This document shows positions 37,589-46,839 of a stretch of 64,000 nucleotides of DNA, piece by piece. The stretch covers positions 1-64,000 of the forward strand of contig JARKQC010000183.1 in the NCBI GenBank assembly GCA_029974985.1. The letters run 5' to 3'. The notes beneath the pieces are model-generated. The model worked only from the letters and a program-made list of their open reading frames with translations, was not told the DNA's origin and did no database searches. The DNA comes from Bacteroidota bacterium. GTDB lineage: Bacteria; Bacteroidota; Ignavibacteria; Kapaibacteriales; UBA2268. Position numbers and translations under genes: made by a program. How positions within the stretch are numbered: the first letter of the stretch is position 1; each line of letters starts with the position of its first letter.

Positions 37589-39514
37589 ATGAAGAAATTT
37601 TTAATTACAGCTGTTGGAATTGTGGTGTTCATTGCTGTTACAGTTTCTCCAAAACTATTCTCACAAGTTAATGGAGAGTATAAATCCATTACTATTGTAG
37701 AAAATGTACCTTATGAGGAGCTTGGACCAAATAAACAAGTAATTCCAAACACGCTATTTTCTCTGGGTCCAAATTATATACAAGAAGACTCAGATGACGG
37801 TTATCACCGCATTGACCTCGGTTTCGATTTTGAAATGAACGGTGAAGTATTTAATCAAGCATGGATATGTGTTAATGGATTTATCTCATTATCACCTCCA
37901 CCATTTTTACCAGCTAAAAATGTAAATGCTTTATTTTTAGACGCAAATAATTATCCCGTTAATGTGATTGCACCATTCTGGGGTGATCATTATTATAGAG
38001 ACGAACAAAACTTTAATGAAAGAGGGTTCGTTCCTTCTGAAATATCATACTCACTTGAAACTATTGATCGTGGAGATGGTGTATTCCAAAAAGTAATGGT
38101 TATTCAATGGAAAAATTTGAATATAAATTATAGATTAGGTAGCGAAGATATTATTTCGAGTGTTGCTAATTTTCAAGTAAGATTATATGAATCGCTTGAT
38201 GCGTTTTCTTACCAAGGTGATATCGAGTTTGCTTATGGTACAGTTGGACCAAAAAACAGACCAGACATTACTGACACAAGAGTAATTACAAGTGGTAGTG
38301 TTATTGGTATTAAAGGTGAAGGTAAATTAGTTGGTGAAGGTGCAGACTACTTAAACGGATTATTTTATAATCAAAGTTTAACATTGGCTGGAACTAAAAC
38401 TGATAAAACAACTTATTGGCCACCATCAGGCGGTACTGATAAAAGAATTCTTTTCACAGCATCATCTGTATTTAATGTAGCTGAATGGTGGGGAGACGGA
38501 GACGTTGACTTCTCTAAAGCACGTGGTAATAAACATTTTGGTATGCCACAAAGTAGATTCGTTACTGCAAATGATGTAAGATTGATTATGAAATCAATTG
38601 CGTCAAATATTCCATTAGACCCAGTACGCAGACGTCAAGCCTATCATGGTGACGTTAATCATAATGGTAGATACTATTTTGCAAACGATGGAACTAAAGT
38701 TAGAATTCCAAAACAAAGCAAAGTTTATACAGATGATTTACCAAACGAAATTAGCTCGAATAAACAAGTATTGTTCGAAGCAAACGAACACGATGCTTCT
38801 TTTATATTAGCATATATGGCTGGACGTGTTGTTGAATTACCTTGGCTTATTGATACTGTTGTTCAATGGGGTAAATTAGTTGATGAAAACAAAGCTAATA
38901 ATATAAAAATTGGTGATATTATTTCATTAGGTAATTCAGAATATCAAGTTCCAATCTATATTAATGGGTATTATGAAGGACCATTAAGTACAAGATTCAA
39001 TTTTAATGGAAAAATGCTTGATGCTGTTAAGAACGAAACTGAAAAAAATCAAATACTTGTTATGACTGGCGATAATAATATTGTATTGTCAGCACAAGGC
39101 GTTTTTGAACCATCAAATCCATTAATGATTTTAAAGCTAAAACTTAATGAAAGTCAATTAAATCTTACTAATATTAGATTCAATGATGTTGAAACAGGTT
39201 TATTATCAACTAAATTGACATCAGTTGAATTTAACAATGATAATAATATGATATTTGTAACACCTAATGTAGTAGCAGATAAAGCAACTATTAGTGTAAA
39301 TATTACTCATAATGGTAATTATGAATTAGCAATCTATGATGTACAAGGTAACCTTGTTAATACATTGTTAAATAGTAATTTAAACGCAGGTTCATATATT
39401 TATAATTGGGATGCAAAAGATATAAGTGGTGCTAATGTGTCAAATGGTATGTATATTTACAGACTAAATGGTAATGGCATAAACGTATCTGGTAAAATTA
39501 TTGTAAGCAAATAA
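37589..39514 (+). CDS. T9SS-exported protein with dockerin-like domain
   Basis: 641 residues. Signal peptide at 1-26 (cleavage near LFSQ). A beta-rich N-terminal domain (to ~280) contains VNGFISLSPPPFLPAKNVNA and VIAPFWGDHY, as in NIDO-type surface domains. Residues ~297-420 have two dockerin-like half repeats: GDVDFSK...VTANDVRLIMKSIASN and GDVNHNG...EHDASFILAYMAGRV, the calcium-loop and helix pattern of dockerin. The sorting domain is at ~555-641 (ISGANVSNGMYIYRLNGNG). SD GGAG. Its stop overlaps the next ATG (TAATG). Confidence 0.75.
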   Translation: MKKFLITAVGIVVFIAVTVSPKLFSQVNGEYKSITIVENVPYEELGPNKQVIPNTLFSLGPNYIQEDSDDGYHRIDLGFDFEMNGEVFNQAWICVNGFISLSPPPFLPAKNVNALFLDANNYPVNVIAPFWGDHYYRDEQNFNERGFVPSEISYSLETIDRGDGVFQKVMVIQWKNLNINYRLGSEDIISSVANFQVRLYESLDAFSYQGDIEFAYGTVGPKNRPDITDTRVITSGSVIGIKGEGKLVGEGADYLNGLFYNQSLTLAGTKTDKTTYWPPSGGTDKRILFTASSVFNVAEWWGDGDVDFSKARGNKHFGMPQSRFVTANDVRLIMKSIASNIPLDPVRRRQAYHGDVNHNGRYYFANDGTKVRIPKQSKVYTDDLPNEISSNKQVLFEANEHDASFILAYMAGRVVELPWLIDTVVQWGKLVDENKANNIKIGDIISLGNSEYQVPIYINGYYEGPLSTRFNFNGKMLDAVKNETEKNQILVMTGDNNIVLSAQGVFEPSNPLMILKLKLNESQLNLTNIRFNDVETGLLSTKLTSVEFNNDNNMIFVTPNVVADKATISVNITHNGNYELAIYDVQGNLVNTLLNSNLNAGSYIYNWDAKDISGANVSNGMYIYRLNGNGINVSGKIIVSK

Positions 39515-40716
39515 TGCTTCGTTCATTGAAATATAATATATTATGTTTGTCGGTGATAATTTTTATTATTGCCGACATACATAATCTTTTTTGCCAAGAA
39601 TTTACTATTGCAAAATTAAAAAGTTATTATGTACCCGAAGTATGTTCAGATAATAATGAGGTGCTTATAACCGTTAATATTGGCAATGTTAGCAAAGCAG
39701 ATTCATTGTATGCTTTTGATGTTTTAATTAAATATGATAATCAAAAATTTAAACCATTAGGGGCTGTATATATGAATACTTTATCAGAATTTGTAAAATA
39801 CAGAGATGTAAATATTGGATTTGATACAAATATGATACGAGCTTTTGCCTTTAATATGAATGAGCCCTTTTCTGGTAATAAAGATTTAATTGGCTTCTAT
39901 GGTAGATTAACAACAGATTGCTTAGAACCATTAGAATTTCGATTACTTGAATGTGATTTGACTGAAGATTATAAAAAGAAAATAGACATTGATACGAATT
40001 TAATCGTTAATGCTATAAAAAAAGTTGATAAAAATCATAATGTAGAGATTAATCTTAATAGAAAAGAATTAGTGTTTGAAAATAATTTACAAGAATTAAT
40101 TGCTTCTATTAAAATTAATCCCTATAAAGAGATTAATGAAATGTTCTTTGATATTTATTTAGATAATATTGATAATTTTGAAATAATAAATATTGAAATG
40201 CTAAATGAATTATTAGTTTTAGATTATTATAATAAAATTAATGATAATCATTACGAATTAAAATTTAATAGCTTTGGTAATATTAATAATTCCGAAATCT
40301 TTAAAATAAATCTAAATAGCTGGAATAAAACAACTAATGATATTAATACAAAAATTATAATAACTCCGAGAGAATATGATTTTTGCCATTGCTATAATTC
40401 CTTTATCGCTGACACAACTTATTTAATAAGTAAACCAGATAAAGATACAACAGTTGATATAGTAAATTATTCAAATAATAATATAAAAATTTCTATAAAA
40501 GATGATTTTATTGAAATTGAAAATTACCAGAATAATAATATTAATATGATTAGAGTTTATGATATTTTAGGAAATAATATATTCTATTCATCTGTGCAAG
40601 ATAATAATAGATATATTAAGTATAAATTTAATACAAATTTAACAGCTGGAGCATATTTTGTGAATGTTGTTATAAATAATAAAGATATAAATAAATTAAT
40701 AATAATATATAATTAA
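39514..40716 (+). CDS. T9SS-exported protein with cohesin-like domain
   Basis: 400 residues. Signal peptide at 1-27. Residues 28-150 resemble a cohesin: VLITVNIGNVSKADSLYAFD followed by VLIKYDNQKFKPLGAVYMN, then a beta-rich continuation and LIGFYGRLTTDCLEPLEF. The middle is not recognised. The last 80 residues are a sorting domain (IRVYDILGNNIFYSS, NLTAGAYFVNVVINN). It is translationally coupled to the dockerin-like gene. The cohesin call rests on sequence pattern only. Confidence 0.65.
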   Translation: MLRSLKYNILCLSVIIFIIADIHNLFCQEFTIAKLKSYYVPEVCSDNNEVLITVNIGNVSKADSLYAFDVLIKYDNQKFKPLGAVYMNTLSEFVKYRDVNIGFDTNMIRAFAFNMNEPFSGNKDLIGFYGRLTTDCLEPLEFRLLECDLTEDYKKKIDIDTNLIVNAIKKVDKNHNVEINLNRKELVFENNLQELIASIKINPYKEINEMFFDIYLDNIDNFEIINIEMLNELLVLDYYNKINDNHYELKFNSFGNINNSEIFKINLNSWNKTTNDINTKIIITPREYDFCHCYNSFIADTTYLISKPDKDTTVDIVNYSNNNIKISIKDDFIEIENYQNNNINMIRVYDILGNNIFYSSVQDNNRYIKYKFNTNLTAGAYFVNVVINNKDINKLIIIYN

Positions 40717-40742
40717 TGTTTTCAAATTATAAGGGGTTCATG

Positions 40743-43700
40743 ATGAAACTATTACAAGGTTTACGCAGATTTAGGAACATCTTTGGCCTGTCATTATTCT
40801 TGACTTTTTTCTTAATGACGGCTATTGATTCCTATGCGCAATTTACTCGCCCTATATTGCCACGTTTGAGTCTAACTGGATTGACAGATAATTACGATTA
40901 TGATTTTTATCCAGACGGAAGAATATGGGTGCCACCATCAGTTTCAGGTGCAAGAGAATTCTTAATGCCTGTGTTTATAACTAATAATTGGTATAGTTAT
41001 AAAAATAAAGATGGTATATCTTTATATACCGTTGATCCAATAAAAAGTTTTAGTTTTTCAATATTTTATAATGAAAAAGCTATACGTTTTGTTGGCGTTG
41101 AAACTGTTAACTCTATTTATAATGATCCTGGTTATGAACCATTGGCTCAGGATTTCTTCATAGATGCTGAAGACCAAAAAGATGATTATTATTGGTATTA
41201 TATCAACCCAAATAAATGGGCAGATACAAGAGATAATTTAGACGGTAGAAGAGTTACTTTAAATGGTACTTCTATGGGCGTTGCACTTCCTAATACTGAT
41301 TTAGATGTCGAAGAATGGAAAGTTATGTTTTATGTTAGATTTAGAATTATTGCTACAAGAAGCGAAGGTAATTCTGGATTTAATTTAATTCAAACAACTC
41401 CAATTTATATTGATAATCGTTCAGTAAAATACAATGATATGGACGTTGCAAAACAAAATTCATGGCTTGGTATGACGGATTATGATATTAATAATTATCA
41501 AAATCTATATTCAAGACCTTTGATTGGTAATAATAGACATCGTATTGATGGCAATTTATTTTATCCAGATACATATCTTGATGGTATGAATAATGCACCA
41601 ACTTCCGAAGATGACAATGCTATTATTCTTCCAGGACCACTTTCTGATGATGTGATGTTCAAAGCTGAACCAGTATATCCTGGCGTAATAACTTTAAAGA
41701 TATCTGATAACGTTCCTACTATCAGAGTAGCTTCTATCACAGACGACTTATTTGAATCAAATGAAGATGGTTCTATCTTTGCTTTACCACAAATTGTTTT
41801 AGTTGATGATAATTCACCAGAACAACGCGGTATAGCTCGTATGAAAATATCTAATGGTACTACAAAATCAAGACTTAACAATATCTGGTTTGAAACAGAT
41901 GCAGAATGGCTTGATATGAAAAAAGATGATTTGAATGAAAATAAAACATTAACATTCCCAAGAAATCAAGGTAGATTTGGTTATGCCGCTTATCTTGATA
42001 ATTCAATTCTTGGTCAAGAACTAGACCCATTGATGAAACCTACTCAAGATGATGGTGATATTTATATTCGTATAGAATGCGATGCTACTAAATTACCAAA
42101 ATTTGATGGCGAACCACACGGACTTCATGTTGGTTATATTACAATTAAATCAGATTTTGCTGAGAAAAGCCCAATTAGAGTTCAAGTTTTATTCTTATTT
42201 ATGAAGAATCCTTATGAACCAGATTGGACAAAAGCGGCTGGTAATCCTGGCGGTATAAATATTACAATGAGAAATTCAGAAGGCACAAGCGGCTCTACTA
42301 AAAAATTAGTATTTGGTACTGGTACTCGCGCAACTGATGGCGTTGATATTCTTTATGGTGAATTAGCTTATCAATATCCATTATCAACAACTCAATTCGA
42401 TGCAAGATGGTTCCCAGTTGATGATAATATTTTAGGACAAGTTCCGTTTGGATTTGCTGATATCGCTCCTAATAATAATACGCCAAGAACAAATTCACGT
42501 GATATTCGTGCTTATGATTTACCATCGAATAAGAACTCACATATCTATAGATGTCGTTTCTTTAATCCAACTAATACTTATCCAATTTCTGTTGAATGGG
42601 ATATTAGAGATTTTCCAAATGGTGGACAGCTTTTCATTAGCCAAATATTAAATGGTGCTAAATTACAAGCAACTGATATGAGAGAAGCTACTAAAATTAA
42701 TGAATTTGTAAGAGCTATTACTATTACAGACATTAATGTTAAAGAATTTGAAATCGAATATACATTACCTAAATCACTTAAATTTGTTGATGAATTTGGC
42801 GAACCTATAATTAAACGCGGTTGGAACTTATTATCTCTACCACTTGCTCCAACAAATACTAAATGGGATGTTGTTTATAAAAATGGTATTAACGTTCCTT
42901 GGGCATTTGTTAATAGCCAATATCAACAACGTGAAAACTTAAGATTTGGTGAAGGTTACTTTATAAAATATTCATCACAAGTTGATACTAACTTCTCTGG
43001 TGCATTTATCCGTAAAATTGATAAAAAAACTAATAAAATTAAAATTTGGGCTGGCGACTTCCCAGATCCAAGTGATAATCAATTCAATGGTGGCTGGAAC
43101 TTAGTTGGTGGACTTTCAACAGTTACTGGTATAGATGGTATTTCATTCGAAGCATCTGATAATAATCAAAAACCAGAATTATCTTATACTAAGAAATATG
43201 GTGTTTATGGTTATAGAACTGATAAAGGCTATTTCGAAGTAAGTAACTTATCACCAGGCTTCGGATATTGGTTAAAAGCATCAAGTGATGGATATTATGG
43301 ATTAGTTCAAACATATTCAGAAAATGGTAAAAATTCGGCTAACGAATATACTTTCAATAAACAAGACCTTATGAAACGTTCAGCAAAAATCACTTTATTT
43401 GATAATGCTCAACATTCAAAAGATGTTTATTTCTCTAATGATAATACTGTTGATACAAAATATTATGAATATCCACCAGTAGTATCACCCGATATGTTTG
43501 ATGTTAGATTTAAAAATAATACTTATTTAGTAAATACAGATGAATCAATAGTAAAAGTACAAGGCGTTACATACCCAATATCATTTAGTATGGAATATGC
43601 TGATGCAGACTATACTTTTATTAATCCAATTACTAATGAAGTATATGGCGTAATTAAAGCTGGTACTAACAACAGTAGCGTAAAAATTAATAATTTACCT

Positions 43701-44000
43701 AATGGCTCAGTTAAAATTATGAAGCAAAATGTTGCAAGCGAAATGTTCGCATTTACTGCTTATCCAACACCTGCTAATGATTTTACAAATATTAGCTTTA
43801 ATTTACCTAATAATGATTTTGTTACAGTTAAATTATATGATGCATTAGGTAACGAAGTTGCTCAATTAGTTAATGAATTCAGAACTAAAGGTGCTTATAA
43901 TGAGACTATTTCATTAAAAGGCTTTGCTACTGGTAATTATTTAATGAAATTAAGTGCTGGAACAAATAATTCAGTTATTAAAATTAATATTATTAAATAA
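40743..44000 (+). CDS. Large T9SS-exported surface protein
   Basis: 1085 residues from ATG 40743, chosen over 40716 because AAGGGG lies six bases upstream and the signal peptide then reads normally (MKLLQGLRRFRNIFGLSLFL, cleavage near SYAQ). No enzyme domain is seen. About residues 520-680 hold the module shared with the 2393- and 261-residue proteins (LVFGTGTRATDGVDILYGEL, FDARW, TYPISVEWDIRDFPNGGQLF). Two beta-rich segments (RGWNLLSLPLAPTNTKWDVV and FNGGWNLVGGLS) follow. Sorting domain at ~1002-1085 (VKLYDALGNEVAQLVNEFRT). Confidence 0.8.
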   Translation: MKLLQGLRRFRNIFGLSLFLTFFLMTAIDSYAQFTRPILPRLSLTGLTDNYDYDFYPDGRIWVPPSVSGAREFLMPVFITNNWYSYKNKDGISLYTVDPIKSFSFSIFYNEKAIRFVGVETVNSIYNDPGYEPLAQDFFIDAEDQKDDYYWYYINPNKWADTRDNLDGRRVTLNGTSMGVALPNTDLDVEEWKVMFYVRFRIIATRSEGNSGFNLIQTTPIYIDNRSVKYNDMDVAKQNSWLGMTDYDINNYQNLYSRPLIGNNRHRIDGNLFYPDTYLDGMNNAPTSEDDNAIILPGPLSDDVMFKAEPVYPGVITLKISDNVPTIRVASITDDLFESNEDGSIFALPQIVLVDDNSPEQRGIARMKISNGTTKSRLNNIWFETDAEWLDMKKDDLNENKTLTFPRNQGRFGYAAYLDNSILGQELDPLMKPTQDDGDIYIRIECDATKLPKFDGEPHGLHVGYITIKSDFAEKSPIRVQVLFLFMKNPYEPDWTKAAGNPGGINITMRNSEGTSGSTKKLVFGTGTRATDGVDILYGELAYQYPLSTTQFDARWFPVDDNILGQVPFGFADIAPNNNTPRTNSRDIRAYDLPSNKNSHIYRCRFFNPTNTYPISVEWDIRDFPNGGQLFISQILNGAKLQATDMREATKINEFVRAITITDINVKEFEIEYTLPKSLKFVDEFGEPIIKRGWNLLSLPLAPTNTKWDVVYKNGINVPWAFVNSQYQQRENLRFGEGYFIKYSSQVDTNFSGAFIRKIDKKTNKIKIWAGDFPDPSDNQFNGGWNLVGGLSTVTGIDGISFEASDNNQKPELSYTKKYGVYGYRTDKGYFEVSNLSPGFGYWLKASSDGYYGLVQTYSENGKNSANEYTFNKQDLMKRSAKITLFDNAQHSKDVYFSNDNTVDTKYYEYPPVVSPDMFDVRFKNNTYLVNTDESIVKVQGVTYPISFSMEYADADYTFINPITNEVYGVIKAGTNNSSVKINNLPNGSVKIMKQNVASEMFAFTAYPTPANDFTNISFNLPNNDFVTVKLYDALGNEVAQLVNEFRTKGAYNETISLKGFATGNYLMKLSAGTNNSVIKINIIK

Positions 44001-44031
44001 TATTAATTAAATAATTTAGTTTATTTTATTT

Positions 44032-44064
44032 AACGGGCAACATGCTAATTAACTGTTGCCCGTT
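44032..44064 (+). terminator. Probable terminator after the 1085-residue T9SS gene
   Basis: Eleven-base-pair stem AACGGGCAACA/TGTTGCCCGTT with an 11-base loop, followed by an AT-rich tail (TATATATTTATAA). The tail is not a clean T-run, so termination is probable, not certain. Confidence 0.65.
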
Positions 44065-44102
44065 TATATATTTATAATAATCACTATCTTATAAAGAAAT
44101 TA

Positions 44103-44888
44103 ATGAAAGTTATATCAATATTTATAGTATTCATTTTAGCATCACTGTCAGTTTTCTCTTCTAAACAAATAGAAATTAACATTAATGCTAAAAATGATTT
44201 AGATCAATCAATGCCAAATTCTTTGAGCTTTGGTATATCTCCAAAAGCAACAGATGTCCTTGACCCAGAATTAGGTGAATTGATGCTACCACCTATTCCA
44301 TTTTCCGGATTTTATGCCGCTTTTGAATTTATTGATTCTACACAAATAAATAGTGACGGCTCTACTTATTATGATAGAATTTGGACAAATAAAGATATAA
44401 GAAATTCTCCCGAAGATGCTGATAATTTGTATATTCGTCATAAAATGATTTTTAGATTTGGTTATGGTAAAAAGATAATCCTAAATTGGAATAAATATTT
44501 AATACCCGAATGGGTTGATTCATTATTTATTCGCGATGGATTTAATGGTTTAGTTATAAATTGCAATATGAAAGAACTTGAAAATTTGACTTGGGATAAT
44601 GATGGAATTTTAGAATTATACATTCATGCATATTATAAATTGAAAACAACTTCAGTGAGCAATTTAGATAATACTGAACTTGATATTTTCCCTAATCCTG
44701 TTAATTCATTTCTAAATATAAAAAGCGATTATCCACTTGATAAAATTGAAATATTTGATTTATATGGTAGAGAAATTTATACAGATAATAAAGATATTAT
44801 AAATTTGAATAATTTATCTTGTGGTGTCTATTATATTAAAATATATTCAAATTCACAATTCACACTACGTAAATTTATTAAAAATTAG
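44103..44888 (+). CDS. Small T9SS-exported protein (module plus sorting domain)
   Basis: 261 residues: signal peptide (1-20), then the module shared with the two large proteins (SLSFGISPKATDVLDPELGE, MLPPIPFSGFYAAFEF, and a region ending IILNWNKYLIPEWVDSLFI), then a sorting domain from ~190 (FPNPVNSFLNIKSDYPLDKI, NLSCGVYYIKIYSNSQ). It is almost nothing but module and anchor, so it may be a small partner of the larger proteins. Upstream hairpin at 44032-44064 suggests its own transcript. Confidence 0.75.
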   Translation: MKVISIFIVFILASLSVFSSKQIEININAKNDLDQSMPNSLSFGISPKATDVLDPELGELMLPPIPFSGFYAAFEFIDSTQINSDGSTYYDRIWTNKDIRNSPEDADNLYIRHKMIFRFGYGKKIILNWNKYLIPEWVDSLFIRDGFNGLVINCNMKELENLTWDNDGILELYIHAYYKLKTTSVSNLDNTELDIFPNPVNSFLNIKSDYPLDKIEIFDLYGREIYTDNKDIINLNNLSCGVYYIKIYSNSQFTLRKFIKN

Positions 44889-44897
44889 GGTTTTATT

Positions 44898-45959
44898 ATG
44901 CCATTAGATAATAATATTACGAATTATGATAAGAATGATAAAAATGATTTTCAAAAGCAAGATAATCGTAAATTGAATACTAAATCAAAAAAATTTAGAT
45001 ACCATAATGAAAATATAAATTATCCAGAAATATCAGTAATTATTCCCTTGCTTAATGAAGAGGATTCTCTTCCAGAATTATCATTATTATTAGAAGAAGA
45101 ATTAGGACAAATTACAAAAGGTAAGTACGAAGTTATTTTTATTGACGATGGTTCTACAGATTCATCGTTTAATGTTATTAAAACTATAAATAATAGAAAT
45201 AACCGTTTTAAATGTATTAGATTTAGAAGAAATTATGGTAAAAGTGCCGCCTTATCAGTAGGATTTCAGAAATGCCGAGGGAAAATTGTAATCACAATGG
45301 ATGCAGATTTGCAAGATGACCCTAAAGAAATCAAAAATTTAGTTGAAAAAATTAAAGAAGGCTATGATTTAGTATCTGGTTGGAAAAAAGTTAGGCATGA
45401 CCCTATTAGTAAAACTCTCCCAAGTAAATTCTTCAATTTCGTAACCTCAACTGTGAGTGGTATAAAATTACACGACTTTAATTGTGGTTTAAAAGCATAT
45501 AAAAGGTCTGTTGTTAAAACTATTAGAATTTATGGTGAAATGCATAGATATATTCCAGCACTTGCACATTGGGAAGGTTTTAAAGTTACAGAAATTCCCG
45601 TAAAGCATCATCCACGAGTATATGGGAAATCAAAATTTGGATTTTCACGATTTATTTATGGCTTTCTTGATTTATTGACAGTACTTTTTGTTACAAGATA
45701 TTTTAAAAGACCATTACATTTTTTTGGCTCGACGGGTACAGCATTATCACTATTTGGTTTAATAATAAATTTATACTTAACTTACGAATGGTGGGTGGGT
45801 AAGACATATTTGAGTAATCGCCCACTTGCATTATTTGGTATTGCTTTAATTATTGTTGGAGTACAGTTTATTTCAATGGGGTTAATTGGTGAAATGCTAG
45901 TTAAGAATTTTATAAGTTCTAATCCAAATAATTATAGTATTAAGCAGTATATTGAATAA
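44898..45959 (+). CDS. Family 2 glycosyltransferase, membrane-anchored
   Basis: 353 residues. An N-terminal charged extension (1-45) precedes a GT2 domain: SVIIPLLNEEDSLPELS, FIDDGSTDSSFNVI, MDADLQDDPKE (DxD) and HDFNCGLKAYKRSVV. Two C-terminal membrane helices (about 272-295 and 307-332). The layout is that of polyprenyl-phosphate sugar transferases (dolichol-phosphate mannose synthase/ArnC type) that load a lipid carrier with a sugar at the inner membrane. Confidence 0.85.
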   Translation: MPLDNNITNYDKNDKNDFQKQDNRKLNTKSKKFRYHNENINYPEISVIIPLLNEEDSLPELSLLLEEELGQITKGKYEVIFIDDGSTDSSFNVIKTINNRNNRFKCIRFRRNYGKSAALSVGFQKCRGKIVITMDADLQDDPKEIKNLVEKIKEGYDLVSGWKKVRHDPISKTLPSKFFNFVTSTVSGIKLHDFNCGLKAYKRSVVKTIRIYGEMHRYIPALAHWEGFKVTEIPVKHHPRVYGKSKFGFSRFIYGFLDLLTVLFVTRYFKRPLHFFGSTGTALSLFGLIINLYLTYEWWVGKTYLSNRPLALFGIALIIVGVQFISMGLIGEMLVKNFISSNPNNYSIKQYIE

Positions 45960-46055
45960 TTTTATGAAATATTTATAAATTATTTAATTTCATTCAAACA
46001 AAAGCATATTTAATTTGTCATTATAAGTTTAGGATATTAATAAAAGGGAAATTTT

Positions 46056-46811
46056 ATGATTAAAAGAAATATATATTTTTTAATATTATCTTTCCTATTG
46101 CTTATTACATTGAATCAATCATCTTTTTCGCAGTTTGATAAAGATTTTAATATTAGTTTCGGAGTTGTTACAACAAGTATTCTTGGTGATAATCGTGCAA
46201 AATTACCTATGGTTGCTACCGATGATAGTGAGAATGCTTATACAGGCGGAAGTTTCGGTTATTCACAACCCGGTTTTTCTTTAAAAGCAAATATTAGAGA
46301 TGATGAAAATAAAATTAGATATGGAATTGGAGTAGATTATTTATTATTTAGTGGACGCGAGCGAATTAATATTACAGGTGGGCGAATAGTCCATTATCTA
46401 ATGCATGATGTGAATATACTAAGTTTTGGAGCTGATTTTAATTATGTTTTATTAGAATTAGATTTTGCAAATGCAAAAATCTATACTGGTATTGAAGCTA
46501 AAATGTATTATTTACATAATATTTCAGCGCAAGTGAAAGAAGACTGGCTCGAAATTGATAAAATGGATAATTTAATCACTCATCCTCCAAAGCCAAATGC
46601 ATTTCGATTCGGAGGAAGCGTAAAAGCTGGTATCGAAGGAAGATTACGTAAAAAATTATATGTAAACACTGGATTAGCAGTGGGTTTAATTAATTTACTT
46701 GGTAGAGATGATGAACGTGGTGAATTATTAACCCCATTAAGATTATTCGAAGATAAAGAAAGTTATGTACCAACATTACAGGTTTTTATATCGCTTCAAT
46801 ACTACCTTTAA
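46056..46811 (+). CDS. Predicted outer-membrane beta-barrel protein
   Basis: 251 residues. Signal peptide at 1-25 (cleavage near SFSQ). Barrel-like strands (FSLKANIRDDENKIRYGIGV, YVLLELDFANAKIYTGIEAK, KLYVNTGLAVGLINLLGRDD) and a C-terminal strand ending VFISLQYYL. AAAGGG SD. No named family is recognised. Confidence 0.6.
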   Translation: MIKRNIYFLILSFLLLITLNQSSFSQFDKDFNISFGVVTTSILGDNRAKLPMVATDDSENAYTGGSFGYSQPGFSLKANIRDDENKIRYGIGVDYLLFSGRERINITGGRIVHYLMHDVNILSFGADFNYVLLELDFANAKIYTGIEAKMYYLHNISAQVKEDWLEIDKMDNLITHPPKPNAFRFGGSVKAGIEGRLRKKLYVNTGLAVGLINLLGRDDERGELLTPLRLFEDKESYVPTLQVFISLQYYL

Positions 46812-46839
46812 TATGTAAAAATTATTTAATGATATTTTA

